From: Pseudomonas psychrophila
GTDB lineage: Bacteria > Pseudomonadota > Gammaproteobacteria > Pseudomonadales > Pseudomonadaceae
Assembly: GCF_001043005.1 (NCBI RefSeq)
Contig: NZ_JYKZ01000016.1
Coordinates: forward strand, 1-64,000
Direction: 5' to 3'
Length of the DNA: 64,000 nucleotides
The number at the start of each line of letters is the position of its first letter. The first letter of the stretch is position 1. Below the pieces are notes generated by a model. The model was given only the letters and a program-made list of their open reading frames with translations, had not been told where the DNA came from and did not search any database. The position numbers were made by a program, and so were the translations under genes. Positions 34,547 to 42,574 of the stretch are shown piece by piece.

Positions 34547-37459
34547 ATGCTCAAAGGATTGATCCGCGCCCTCGGCGCCGTGCTGATTGCTATCGCGCTG
34601 TACAGCGTGCTTGGTTTCCTGATCCTGCCGGGCATTGGCCTGCGCATCATCAACCAACAGCTCGCCACCTACGCCACGGTACCCGCCAAACTCGACCGGC
34701 TGGAGTTCAACCCTTTCAGCCTGGAGCTGACACTGTGGGGGTTCAGAGCCGGCGAGCCCGGCAAAGAACAGGTCGGTTTTGAGCGCCTGTACGCCAATCT
34801 TCAGCTCGACAGCCTGTGGACAAAAGCGCTGCACCTGGCGGATGTGCAACTGGACAAGCCCAAGACCGAGCTGCTGTTCAGCAAGGATGGCTCGCTCAAT
34901 CTGACCCAACTGTTCAAGTTACCGGCCAGCGAACCCACTGCGAGTGAACCCGACAGCAAACCATTTCCTGTGCGCCTGGACAGCATCAAACTGGCCGGCG
35001 GCTACCTGCATTTCACCGATATGCGCCCCAGCGAACCCATTGAGTTTTTGTACGATTCAATGGACCTGGAGCTGAAAAATCTCAGCACGCTGCCCGATGA
35101 CAACGCCGACATGAACCTGGTGGCTGTTGGTCCTGCGGGCGGGCGTATTGACTGGAGCGGCACACTGAGCCTGGTGCCCATCACCTCCACTGGCAAACTG
35201 AAAGTCACTGATGGCCAGATGAAAGCCTGGTGGCCCTACGTGCGCGATGCTCTGCCACTGGCACTGGAAGATGGCGTGCTGAGTTTCAGCACGGATTACG
35301 CCCTTAACCTGTCCAAGGAAACCGAGATGGTGCTGAGCAATGCCTCGGCCAGCATCGCTCCGTTCAGAATCAATGCTCCAGACGGTCGCCCTCTGGTACG
35401 GCTGGAACGTCTGGATGTCAGCGATACAAGCGTGGATCTGGCCAAGCAGCAAGTCGTGGTCGGCAAGATCAACAGTCACAACCTCGAAACCTGGGCTACC
35501 CGCGAGAAAGATGGCCAGCTTGACTGGCAAAAACTGTTTGCCGGCCAAGCCGAAAAAGCGCCGCCCAAAAAAGACGAAGTCGTAACGGTTGAAGCGCCAA
35601 AAGCTGCGCCCGTAGCACCGAGCAAGCCGTGGGAAGTGCTGCTCAAGGATGTTGAGCTGCGCAACTACCGTGTACACCTCGCCGATAATGAGCCCAAAAC
35701 CCCGGTAGCGCTGGATATCGGTCCGCTGAACGTTAACCTTAAAAACTTCGACAGCCTGAACCGCTCACCCTTCGCGCTCACTCTCGATACCGGCGTGGGC
35801 AAGCAAGGCAAGCTCAACGCCAGCGGCGACGTCAACCTGAGCCCTGTAAGTGCCAGGCTAAAGGTCACGACCAAAGACATCGACCTGCGTATCGCACAGG
35901 CCTACATCGACCCGTTTATTCGCCTTGAACTGCGCAGCGGCATGCTCGGTAGCGACCTCGCGGTCAACCTCAAAAGCACTGAGCCACTGGCCTTTACCGT
36001 AGAGGGCCGCGCTCAGGTCGATCAACTGCACACGCTGGATACGCTCAAGGACCGCGACTTTCTCAAGTGGCAAAAACTGGTGCTGGACGACGTTAAGTAT
36101 CAGCACGGCGACAGCCTGTCGATCTCCAGGGTCAATCTCGAAAAACCCTACGTGCGCTTCATGATCAACGACGATCGCACCACCAATATTGATGACCTGC
36201 TGATCCCGCAACCCGCAGGCAGCACCGCCAAAAGCACGCCTAGCAAGGACAAGCCGCTGGGCATTCGCATAGGCGCGATTGCAATCAACGACGGCTCGGC
36301 CAACTTCGCCGACTTTAGCCTGACTCCGAACTTTCAGACGGCGGTTCAACAGCTCAATGGACAAATCGGCACCATCGATAGCCGCAATGCCAAGCCAGCC
36401 CCGGTGAATATCGCGGGCAAGGTCGATCGTTATGCCCCCGTGACCATCAAGGGCAGCGTCAACCCGTTTGACCCGATGGCAAGCCTGGATATCGCGACCA
36501 GCTTCAAGCGTGTTGAGCTGACGACATTGACTCCCTACTCCGGTAAGTTTGCCGGCTACCGCATCCGCAAGGGCCGCTTGAACCTCGATCTGCATTACTT
36601 GATCACCAATGGCCAGCTCAAGGCCGAAAACAAGGTGGTGATTGAGCAATTGCAACTCGGTGAGAAAGTCGACAGCCCGGACGCCGTGAGCTTGCCGCTG
36701 AAACTGGCGATTGCTTTGCTCAAGGACAGCGATGGCAAGATTTCCATCGAGCTGCCGGTAACGGGCGACCTGAACAATCCGCAGTTCAGTGTGATGCCAA
36801 TTGTCTGGCAGACCCTGCGCAACCTGGTGGTACGCGCCGCTCAAGCCCCCTTCAAGTTCATTGGCGGGCTGGTGAGTGGCGGTGGTGCCGAGGACCTTGG
36901 CACCGTGTCGTTCGCCCCAGGATCAAGCGAGCTGAGCCCTGAGGCGCAAAAAGCGCTGACCACTCTGGCCCAAGCGTTGAAAGAACGTCCCGCATTGCGG
37001 CTGGAGATAGAAGGAACAGCCGCGCAGAGCAGTGACGGCCCTCTTATAGCCAAAGAGCGTCTTGAACGCGAGTTCCAGTACAACTACTACAAGATTCTTC
37101 AGCGCCGTGGTGACAAGGTTCCTGCCAAGGCAGCCTTGCTCAATGTGCCAGATGATGAAAAGGGACCGTTGCTTGAGGGCATTTACCGTACGCGCCTGAA
37201 ACAACAGCCGCCTGCCGAGTGGGCTGACCTGAGCCGTGATGAACGGGCCGCCAAAATGACCGCTGCACTGATCGACTTCTGGAGCAAGAGCGAAGTGCTG
37301 TTGCGTCAGCTCGGCCAGGACCGCGCAAGCAGCATCAAAGACTTCCTGGTGGATAAAGGTCAGTTGGCTGATGAACGCGTGTACTTTGTCGATGCCACGC
37401 TGGGCGAAGCCGAAAGTGATGGTCGGGTGGTCTCGCCGCTGCATCTGGATAGCGAGTAA
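34547..37459 (+). CDS. Large DUF748 (AsmA-like) envelope protein
   Basis: A 970-residue protein with one N-terminal membrane anchor (about residues 8-30, Ala/Leu/Ile-rich) and a long beta-rich periplasmic body of the DUF748/AsmA-like type, with repeated segments such as LDIGPLNVNLKNFD and IAINDGSANFADFSL. Related proteins form bridge-like grooves for lipid transport between membranes, which may be the role here but is inference. A C-terminal region (about 780-970) contains an OmpA-like string (FAPGSSELSPEAQKAL). Not in an obvious operon. Confidence 0.83.
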   Translation: MLKGLIRALGAVLIAIALYSVLGFLILPGIGLRIINQQLATYATVPAKLDRLEFNPFSLELTLWGFRAGEPGKEQVGFERLYANLQLDSLWTKALHLADVQLDKPKTELLFSKDGSLNLTQLFKLPASEPTASEPDSKPFPVRLDSIKLAGGYLHFTDMRPSEPIEFLYDSMDLELKNLSTLPDDNADMNLVAVGPAGGRIDWSGTLSLVPITSTGKLKVTDGQMKAWWPYVRDALPLALEDGVLSFSTDYALNLSKETEMVLSNASASIAPFRINAPDGRPLVRLERLDVSDTSVDLAKQQVVVGKINSHNLETWATREKDGQLDWQKLFAGQAEKAPPKKDEVVTVEAPKAAPVAPSKPWEVLLKDVELRNYRVHLADNEPKTPVALDIGPLNVNLKNFDSLNRSPFALTLDTGVGKQGKLNASGDVNLSPVSARLKVTTKDIDLRIAQAYIDPFIRLELRSGMLGSDLAVNLKSTEPLAFTVEGRAQVDQLHTLDTLKDRDFLKWQKLVLDDVKYQHGDSLSISRVNLEKPYVRFMINDDRTTNIDDLLIPQPAGSTAKSTPSKDKPLGIRIGAIAINDGSANFADFSLTPNFQTAVQQLNGQIGTIDSRNAKPAPVNIAGKVDRYAPVTIKGSVNPFDPMASLDIATSFKRVELTTLTPYSGKFAGYRIRKGRLNLDLHYLITNGQLKAENKVVIEQLQLGEKVDSPDAVSLPLKLAIALLKDSDGKISIELPVTGDLNNPQFSVMPIVWQTLRNLVVRAAQAPFKFIGGLVSGGGAEDLGTVSFAPGSSELSPEAQKALTTLAQALKERPALRLEIEGTAAQSSDGPLIAKERLEREFQYNYYKILQRRGDKVPAKAALLNVPDDEKGPLLEGIYRTRLKQQPPAEWADLSRDERAAKMTAALIDFWSKSEVLLRQLGQDRASSIKDFLVDKGQLADERVYFVDATLGEAESDGRVVSPLHLDSE

Positions 37460-37478
37460 CGCCGAACGTCGCTGATTT

Positions 37479-37512
37479 GTAGCAGCTGCCTCGTTCCTAC
37501 GGCAGCTGCTAC
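37479..37512. repeat. Short inverted repeat of the GTAGCAGCTGCC family
   Basis: Perfect 12-base arms GTAGCAGCTGCC and GGCAGCTGCTAC with a ten-base loop, 20 bases after the DUF748 stop. The arm matches the left arm at 18943, and the element is a compact version of it. Confidence 0.75.
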
Positions 37513-37689
37513 AAGAAAGATTTGCGTATCCGTAGCCCAAATAGAACAGCCCCCGACGCAAGCGCCGAGGGCTGTAATGGCCACATCCATATGGCCGTCG
37601 CATGAACCTTGTTACAAAGCCTGCAGGCGTGTTGCTCAAATCACCTGCCGCGGCTTTGTTTCCCCCGGCTCTACGAAATAAGGGGATGT

Positions 37690-38043
37690 TTATTCGGCTT
37701 TCAGACCATCAGCCGAGACAGCTTTAACGCCTTTGATCTTTTTGGCGATAGCAACTGCGATGTCTTTTTGAGCTTCAGTCACCGGGACCATGGAAGAAAG
37801 GGAAACAACACCTTTGTTCGTTTCAACTTTGATATCAGTGCCTGGGATGCCTTTTTCAGTAACCAGGTCCGCTTTCACTTTGGTGGTGATCCAAGTGTCA
37901 GAAGTGGCTTCCTTGGCTTTGGTTACTTCGCCAGCAGCGACGACCATCGGTGCCTGGGTAGTCGCTTGAGCAGCAAATGCAGCGTTGGCCATGGTCAGGG
38001 TCAGAGCGGTGGCAGTTGCAGCAGCGATAGCGAACTTCTTCAT
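37690..38043 (-). CDS. Periplasmic BON-domain protein
   Basis: A 117-residue exported protein. A Sec signal peptide ends near residue 24 (ANAAFAAQ), followed by one BON domain (residues about 47-113: WITTKVKADLVTEKG, GVVSLSSMVPVTEAQ, IKGVKAVSADGL). BON domains bind phospholipids and are common in osmotically induced envelope proteins such as OsmY. The sequence is low in Arg and rich in Ala/Lys/Val, as small abundant periplasmic proteins are. Confidence 0.9.
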   Translation of the reverse strand: MKKFAIAAATATALTLTMANAAFAAQATTQAPMVVAAGEVTKAKEATSDTWITTKVKADLVTEKGIPGTDIKVETNKGVVSLSSMVPVTEAQKDIAVAIAKKIKGVKAVSADGLKAE

Positions 38044-38282
38044 ACGAGTAACTCCTGTCTTCTTTAAAATCTGCGCCGTCTTATGGCAGCAGGGTTATCA
38101 GTACTATTGCAGGGCCTGTGCCAACTTTTGCACATGAAAAAATCCTTATAAATCAACAACTTGAAAATTATCGATCATAAGCCGATCGTGCAGAATGCAT
38201 GACGCACTTCAAATTTGCATGCAAGTTGCGGCTTTCCACTCATGGCCTATCGCCCATTGATCCTCTCTTTTCGTCGCCCATA

Positions 38283-38310
38283 AAAAAAGGATCCCGAAGG
38301 ATCCTTTTTT
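38283..38310 (-). terminator. pnp terminator
   Basis: Perfect palindrome AAAAAAGGATCC-CGAA-GGATCCTTTTTT, 21 bases beyond the pnp stop, with T-runs on both strands. It ends the rimP-to-pnp transcription unit. Confidence 0.92.
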
Positions 38311-38331
38311 AAACGCGGGTATCGGGGGCTA

Positions 38332-40437
38332 TTAAGCTTCCGATGCCTTGGCAGCAGCTACGTCCTTGATGGACAGCTTGATACGGCCGCGGTTGTCCAC
38401 GTCCAGTACCAGTACTTCCACTTCCTGACCTTCTTTAAGAATGTCAGTCACTTTCTCAACGCGAGCGTCGCTCAGCATGGAGATGTGAACCAGGCCGTCT
38501 TTGCCTGGCAGGATGTTTACGAATGCGCCGAAGTCGACGATGCGCTCAACCTTGCCCACGTAGATCTTGCCGATCTCTGCTTCTGCGGTGATGCCCAGAA
38601 CGCGCTGACGCGCAGCTTCTGCTGCTTCTTTGGTTTCGCCGAAGATCTTGATCGAACCGTCGTCTTCGATATCGATCGAAGCTTTGGTTTCTTCACAGAT
38701 TGCACGGATAGTCGCGCCGCCTTTACCGATGACATCACGGATTTTGTCGGTGTCGATTTTCATTGCAATCATGGTCGGAGCGTTGGCAGACAGCTCGTTA
38801 CGCGATACGGCAATGATCTGGTTCATCTGGCCCAAGATGTTCAGGCGAGCGTCCAGGGCCTGGCCCAGTGCGATCTCCATGATTTCTTCGGTGATGCCCT
38901 TGATCTTGATGTCCATCTGCAGCGCGGTAACACCTTTAGCGGTACCGGCTACTTTGAAGTCCATGTCGCCCAAGTGATCTTCGTCACCCAGGATGTCGGT
39001 CAGAACAGCGAATTTCTCGCCTTCTTTAACCAGACCCATGGCGATACCGGCAACTGGTGCCTTCATCGGAACACCAGCATCCATCAATGCCAGGGAAGCA
39101 CCACATACCGATGCCATCGAGCTGGAACCGTTGGATTCGGTGATTTCCGATACCACACGGATGGTGTACGGGAACACGTCAGCAGCAGGCAGCATGGCCT
39201 GAACCGAACGACGCGCCAGACGGCCGTGACCGATTTCGCGACGACCAGCGCCACCCATGCGACCACACTCACCTACCGAGAACGGAGGGAAGTTGTAGTG
39301 CAGCATGAACGGGTCTTTTTTCTCGCCTTCCAGGGTGTCCAGCAGTTGTGCGTCACGGGCAGTACCCAGCGTTGCAACAACCAGAGCCTGAGTTTCGCCA
39401 CGGGTGAAGAGTGCGGAACCGTGGGTCTTGGGCAGAACACCCACTTCGATGTTCAGAGGACGAACAGTCTTGGTGTCGCGGCCATCGATACGCGGCTTGC
39501 CGTTAACGATGTTTTCACGAACGGTGCGGTATTCGATTTCGCCGAAAGCAGCTTTGACTTCGCTGGCAGAAGGCTGGCCTTCTTCACCGGACAGCTTGGC
39601 TACAACCTGATCCTTCAACTCGCCCAGACGTGTGTAGCGGTCTGCTTTGACGGTGATGGTGTAAGCCTGGGAGATTGCTTCGCCGAACTCGGCACGGATA
39701 GCGCCCAGCAGTTCGGTGGCTTCAGGGGCAGCAGCCCAGTCCCACGTTGGTTTTGCAGCTTCGGCGGCCAGCTCTTTAACAGCCTGGATAACCACCTGGA
39801 ATTCGTCGTGGGCAAACAGTACGGCGCCCAGCATCTGATCTTCGGTCAGCTCTTTGGCTTCCGATTCAACCATCAATACGGCTTCCGACGTACCGGCAAC
39901 AACCATGTCCAGGCTCGAAGCGGCCAGTTGCTCGTAAGTCGGGTTCAGCAGGTAGCCGGTGCTTTCGTGGTAAGCAACGCGAGCAGCGCCGATCGGACCA
40001 TCAAAAGGAATGCCGGAGATAGCCAGGGCTGCCGAAGTACCGATCATCGCAGCGACGTCCGGATCGGTTTTCTTGCTGGTGGACAGAACGGTGCAGACAA
40101 CCTGCACTTCGTTCATGAAACCTTCTGGGAACAGCGGACGGATCGGACGGTCGATCAGACGCGACGTCAGGGTCTCTTTCTCGGAAGGGCGACCTTCACG
40201 CTTGAAGAAACCGCCTGGGATTTTACCCGCGGCGTAGGTTTTTTCCTGGTAGTGAACAGACAGAGGGAAGAAACCCTTGCCTGGATCAGCTTGCTTGGAG
40301 CCGACAACAGTCACCAACACGCTGACGTCGTCGTCAACGGTGACCAATACTGCGCCGGAGGCTTGACGGGCGATACGGCCAGTCTCGAGAGTAACGGTCG
40401 ACTGACCGAACTGAAATTTTTTGATAACCGGGTTCAC
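38332..40437 (-). CDS. pnp: Polyribonucleotide nucleotidyltransferase (PNPase)
   Basis: Phosphorolytic 3'-5' exoribonuclease of the degradosome. The 701 residues comprise two RNase PH domains (second one with GRMGGAGRREIGHG and the catalytic Asp region EDHLGDMDFKVAG), a KH domain (IRDVIGKGGATIR near 560) and an S1 domain (VGKVERIVDFGAFV). The leader before its start contains a stem-loop. It is last in the operon after rpsO. Confidence 0.98.
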   Translation of the reverse strand: MNPVIKKFQFGQSTVTLETGRIARQASGAVLVTVDDDVSVLVTVVGSKQADPGKGFFPLSVHYQEKTYAAGKIPGGFFKREGRPSEKETLTSRLIDRPIRPLFPEGFMNEVQVVCTVLSTSKKTDPDVAAMIGTSAALAISGIPFDGPIGAARVAYHESTGYLLNPTYEQLAASSLDMVVAGTSEAVLMVESEAKELTEDQMLGAVLFAHDEFQVVIQAVKELAAEAAKPTWDWAAAPEATELLGAIRAEFGEAISQAYTITVKADRYTRLGELKDQVVAKLSGEEGQPSASEVKAAFGEIEYRTVRENIVNGKPRIDGRDTKTVRPLNIEVGVLPKTHGSALFTRGETQALVVATLGTARDAQLLDTLEGEKKDPFMLHYNFPPFSVGECGRMGGAGRREIGHGRLARRSVQAMLPAADVFPYTIRVVSEITESNGSSSMASVCGASLALMDAGVPMKAPVAGIAMGLVKEGEKFAVLTDILGDEDHLGDMDFKVAGTAKGVTALQMDIKIKGITEEIMEIALGQALDARLNILGQMNQIIAVSRNELSANAPTMIAMKIDTDKIRDVIGKGGATIRAICEETKASIDIEDDGSIKIFGETKEAAEAARQRVLGITAEAEIGKIYVGKVERIVDFGAFVNILPGKDGLVHISMLSDARVEKVTDILKEGQEVEVLVLDVDNRGRIKLSIKDVAAAKASEA

Positions 40438-40523
40438 GGTGTCCTACCTTCTTTGTGGCTCTTGGGGAACGGGTTTCTTGCGAAAGTCATGTGCAACATC
40501 GGGTAGTGACCCGACTCAAGATG

Positions 40524-40559
40524 CTTACGAAAACAGCCCTTGCGGCAAGCTTTCGTAAG
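40524..40559 (-). promoter_or_regulatory. pnp leader stem-loop
   Basis: Inverted repeat CTTACGAAA/TTTCGTAAG with an inner CTTGC/GCAAG pairing, about 90 bases before the pnp start. In E. coli a similar double-stranded pnp leader is cut by RNase III and mediates PNPase autocontrol; conservation here is inferred from position and shape. Confidence 0.55.
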
Positions 40560-40584
40560 AATCCGTCTAGTCCAGATAAAACTT

Positions 40585-40647
40585 GAGGCTGGAAGCCTGC
40601 CGTTCGCCTGCGGGAAACCCGCAAACGCACGACAGACAACCAGCCTC
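40585..40647 (-). terminator. rpsO-pnp intergenic terminator/processing structure
   Basis: Arms GAGGCTGG (40585-40592) and CCAGCCTC (40640-40647) enclose an inner hairpin GCGGG/CCCGC at 40610-40622. On the minus strand a T-rich tail follows. It sits 15 bases after rpsO and matches the place of the attenuating terminator between rpsO and pnp in E. coli. Confidence 0.6.
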
Positions 40648-40661
40648 TAGCAACATCGCTA

Positions 40662-40931
40662 TTAGCGACGCAGACCCAGGCGAGCGATCAGCGTTTTGTA
40701 ACGCTCAACGTTTTTGCCTTTGAGGTAGTCCAGCAGCTTACGACGCTGGTTAACCATACGGATCAGACCACGACGGGAGTGGTGATCCTTGATGTTTGCC
40801 TTGAAGTGACCTTGCAGCGTGTTGATGTTAAAGGTCAGCAGTGCAACCTGCACTTCTGGAGAACCTGTATCACCTGGAGCTTGCTGGTAGTCAGCTACGA
40901 TTTCTGCTTTGTGTTCAACTGTAAGTGCCAT
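40662..40931 (-). CDS. rpsO: 30S ribosomal protein S15
   Basis: Primary 16S rRNA-binding protein of the small-subunit platform, 89 residues, the standard length. It contains the family sequence DHHSRRGLIRMVNQRRKLLDYL and ends in the basic IARLGLRR. It lies between truB and pnp, as in most gammaproteobacteria. Confidence 0.98.
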   Translation of the reverse strand: MALTVEHKAEIVADYQQAPGDTGSPEVQVALLTFNINTLQGHFKANIKDHHSRRGLIRMVNQRRKLLDYLKGKNVERYKTLIARLGLRR

Positions 40932-41093
40932 TTGGCTTTCCTTTCAATTAGGGCCTGTTTGCGAACAAGACAGATCCAATAGGCCGAGGACAAATCCTCG
41001 TATTTAAAAGTGAGATGTGACCGTGCCTAATAACAGCCACCCTCATTCCAGTCTGCGCCAAGAGTATTACATCCCGAAGCAGCCTGGTTTCGG

Positions 41094-42011
41094 TCATTCC
41101 GACCGAATCAGTCGACGCGGCGCAATGCGCCCGTCTTCGCTCACTTCACCGATACCGATAAAGCGACCGTTGTGATCTTGTACCCGCACCATACCGAACT
41201 TCGGGGCATCAGGAGCACGAACCGGTTGGCCATTAAGCCAATAGAACGCACTGTGTTCCGAGAAGTGCAGTAATGGCCAGTCCAGCAAGCCGCTGTCCGA
41301 TGGCATCAGGAAGCGATCAACCGCTTCGTTGCCGCCTTCGGCATGCACAGCCTCCAACTCTTCCAGCGTCACCGTTTGGGCCAGGCTGAAAGGTCCGGCG
41401 TGTGTACGACGCAGCTGCGCAACGTATGCACCGCAACCCAGTTGCTCACCGATATCTTCCACGAGGGTACGGATATAGGTGCCTTTGGTGCAGTCGACGG
41501 CCAAGCGCGCAGTGTCGCCTTCGCTGGCCAGCAATTCGAGGCGGGTAATAGTAACAGAACGTGGTTCACGCTCCACCACTTCGCCTGCACGGGCCAACTT
41601 GTAAAGCGGCTGTCCGTCTCGCTTGAGTGCAGAGTACATCGGCGGTATCTGACTGATTTTCCCACGAAAACTTGGTAAAACAGCTTCGATATCGGCGCGA
41701 CCAACGGTCACTGGACGTGTCAGCAAAACATCGCCTTCAGCGTCTGCAGTGGTGGTGGTCTTGCCCAATTGCATAAGGGTTTCATAACCCTTGTCGGAAT
41801 CGAGCAGGTATTGCGAAAACTTGGTGGCTTCGCCAAAGCACAGCGGCAAAACACCGCTGGCTAATGGATCGAGGCTACCGGTGTGCCCTGCCTTCTCGGC
41901 ATTGAGCAGCCAGCGAACTTTCTGCAGGGCCGCGTTGGAAGTGAATCCAAGTGGCTTGTCGAGCAGGATGATGCCGCTGACGTTACGACGGATACGCTTA
42001 ACCTGAGCCAC
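41094..42011 (-). CDS. truB: tRNA pseudouridine(55) synthase
   Basis: Makes pseudouridine 55 in the T loop of tRNAs. The 305 residues contain the catalytic Asp48 in HTGSLDPLASGVLP, the KGYETLMQLG segment and a C-terminal PUA-like domain. It begins three bases after rbfA, in the nusA-infB operon. Confidence 0.97.
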   Translation of the reverse strand: MAQVKRIRRNVSGIILLDKPLGFTSNAALQKVRWLLNAEKAGHTGSLDPLASGVLPLCFGEATKFSQYLLDSDKGYETLMQLGKTTTTADAEGDVLLTRPVTVGRADIEAVLPSFRGKISQIPPMYSALKRDGQPLYKLARAGEVVEREPRSVTITRLELLASEGDTARLAVDCTKGTYIRTLVEDIGEQLGCGAYVAQLRRTHAGPFSLAQTVTLEELEAVHAEGGNEAVDRFLMPSDSGLLDWPLLHFSEHSAFYWLNGQPVRAPDAPKFGMVRVQDHNGRFIGIGEVSEDGRIAPRRLIRSE

Positions 42012-42014
42012 CGG

Positions 42015-42416
42015 TTACTCCTTGGTGTCTTCGGGAGCAGTGGCTTCAGGGTGCTGATTGTCTTCAGCCACTGCACGCTCGATCAAAGCGGACAGGTGAG
42101 CGCCACGCACGACACTTTCATCGTAGTGGAAGTGCAGCTGTGGAACGCTGCGCAGTTTCATTTCACGCGCCAGTTGCATGCGCAGGAAACCCGCTGCCGA
42201 GTTCAGCACCTTGATGCTTTGAGCGATCTCTTCAGCGCTGTCCTCACCCATCACGGTGATGAAGATCTTGGCGTGACCGACGTCACGGCTGACTTCAACA
42301 GCTGTAATGGTGACCAGACCCACACGCGGGTCTTTGACTTCACGACGGATCAGCTGTGCCAGCTCGCGCTGCATCTGATCGCCAATACGTTGGGTACGGC
42401 TATATTCTTTTGCCAT
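42015..42416 (-). CDS. rbfA: 30S ribosome-binding factor A
   Basis: Assembly factor that binds late 30S precursors and helps mature the 16S 5' end. The 133-residue KH-fold protein has the family start EYSRTQRIGDQMQRELAQLI and the VPQLHFHYDESV segment. The C-terminal tail is acidic and variable. Encoded between infB and truB. Confidence 0.96.
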   Translation of the reverse strand: MAKEYSRTQRIGDQMQRELAQLIRREVKDPRVGLVTITAVEVSRDVGHAKIFITVMGEDSAEEIAQSIKVLNSAAGFLRMQLAREMKLRSVPQLHFHYDESVVRGAHLSALIERAVAEDNQHPEATAPEDTKE

Positions 42417-42469
42417 GTCTTGTTACCTGTTACTCACCCATGGGAAACCCATGCGGTCTGAAAGCGGCA

Positions 42470-42503
42470 AACGCCCGGCACGACAGAAGCCGGACCGGGC
42501 GTT
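42470..42503 (-). terminator. Hairpin between infB and rbfA
   Basis: Stem AACGCCCGG/CCGGGCGTT with a 16-base loop in the 158-base gap between infB and rbfA. The T-tract on the minus strand is weak, so it may permit partial read-through and set the infB-to-rbfA ratio. Confidence 0.5.
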
Positions 42504-42574
42504 GCGTTTAGAGTCCAGGCCGAGCACTGCGCATGTGCATGCGCGGGCTCGTCCTCACTCTTGAGGCTCGCGAG

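Noticed and set aside
38485..40506. A 673-codon open frame on the plus strand opposite pnp, and similar long frames opposite infB, dnaK, nusA and ilvI.
   Set aside because: They mirror well-identified genes; codon bias in GC-rich highly expressed genes leaves antisense frames open. No homology-like features or ribosome sites were seen.
42470..42503. A strong independent terminator isolating rbfA-truB from infB.
   Set aside because: The hairpin is good but has no proper T-run, so I list it only as a possible partial terminator.
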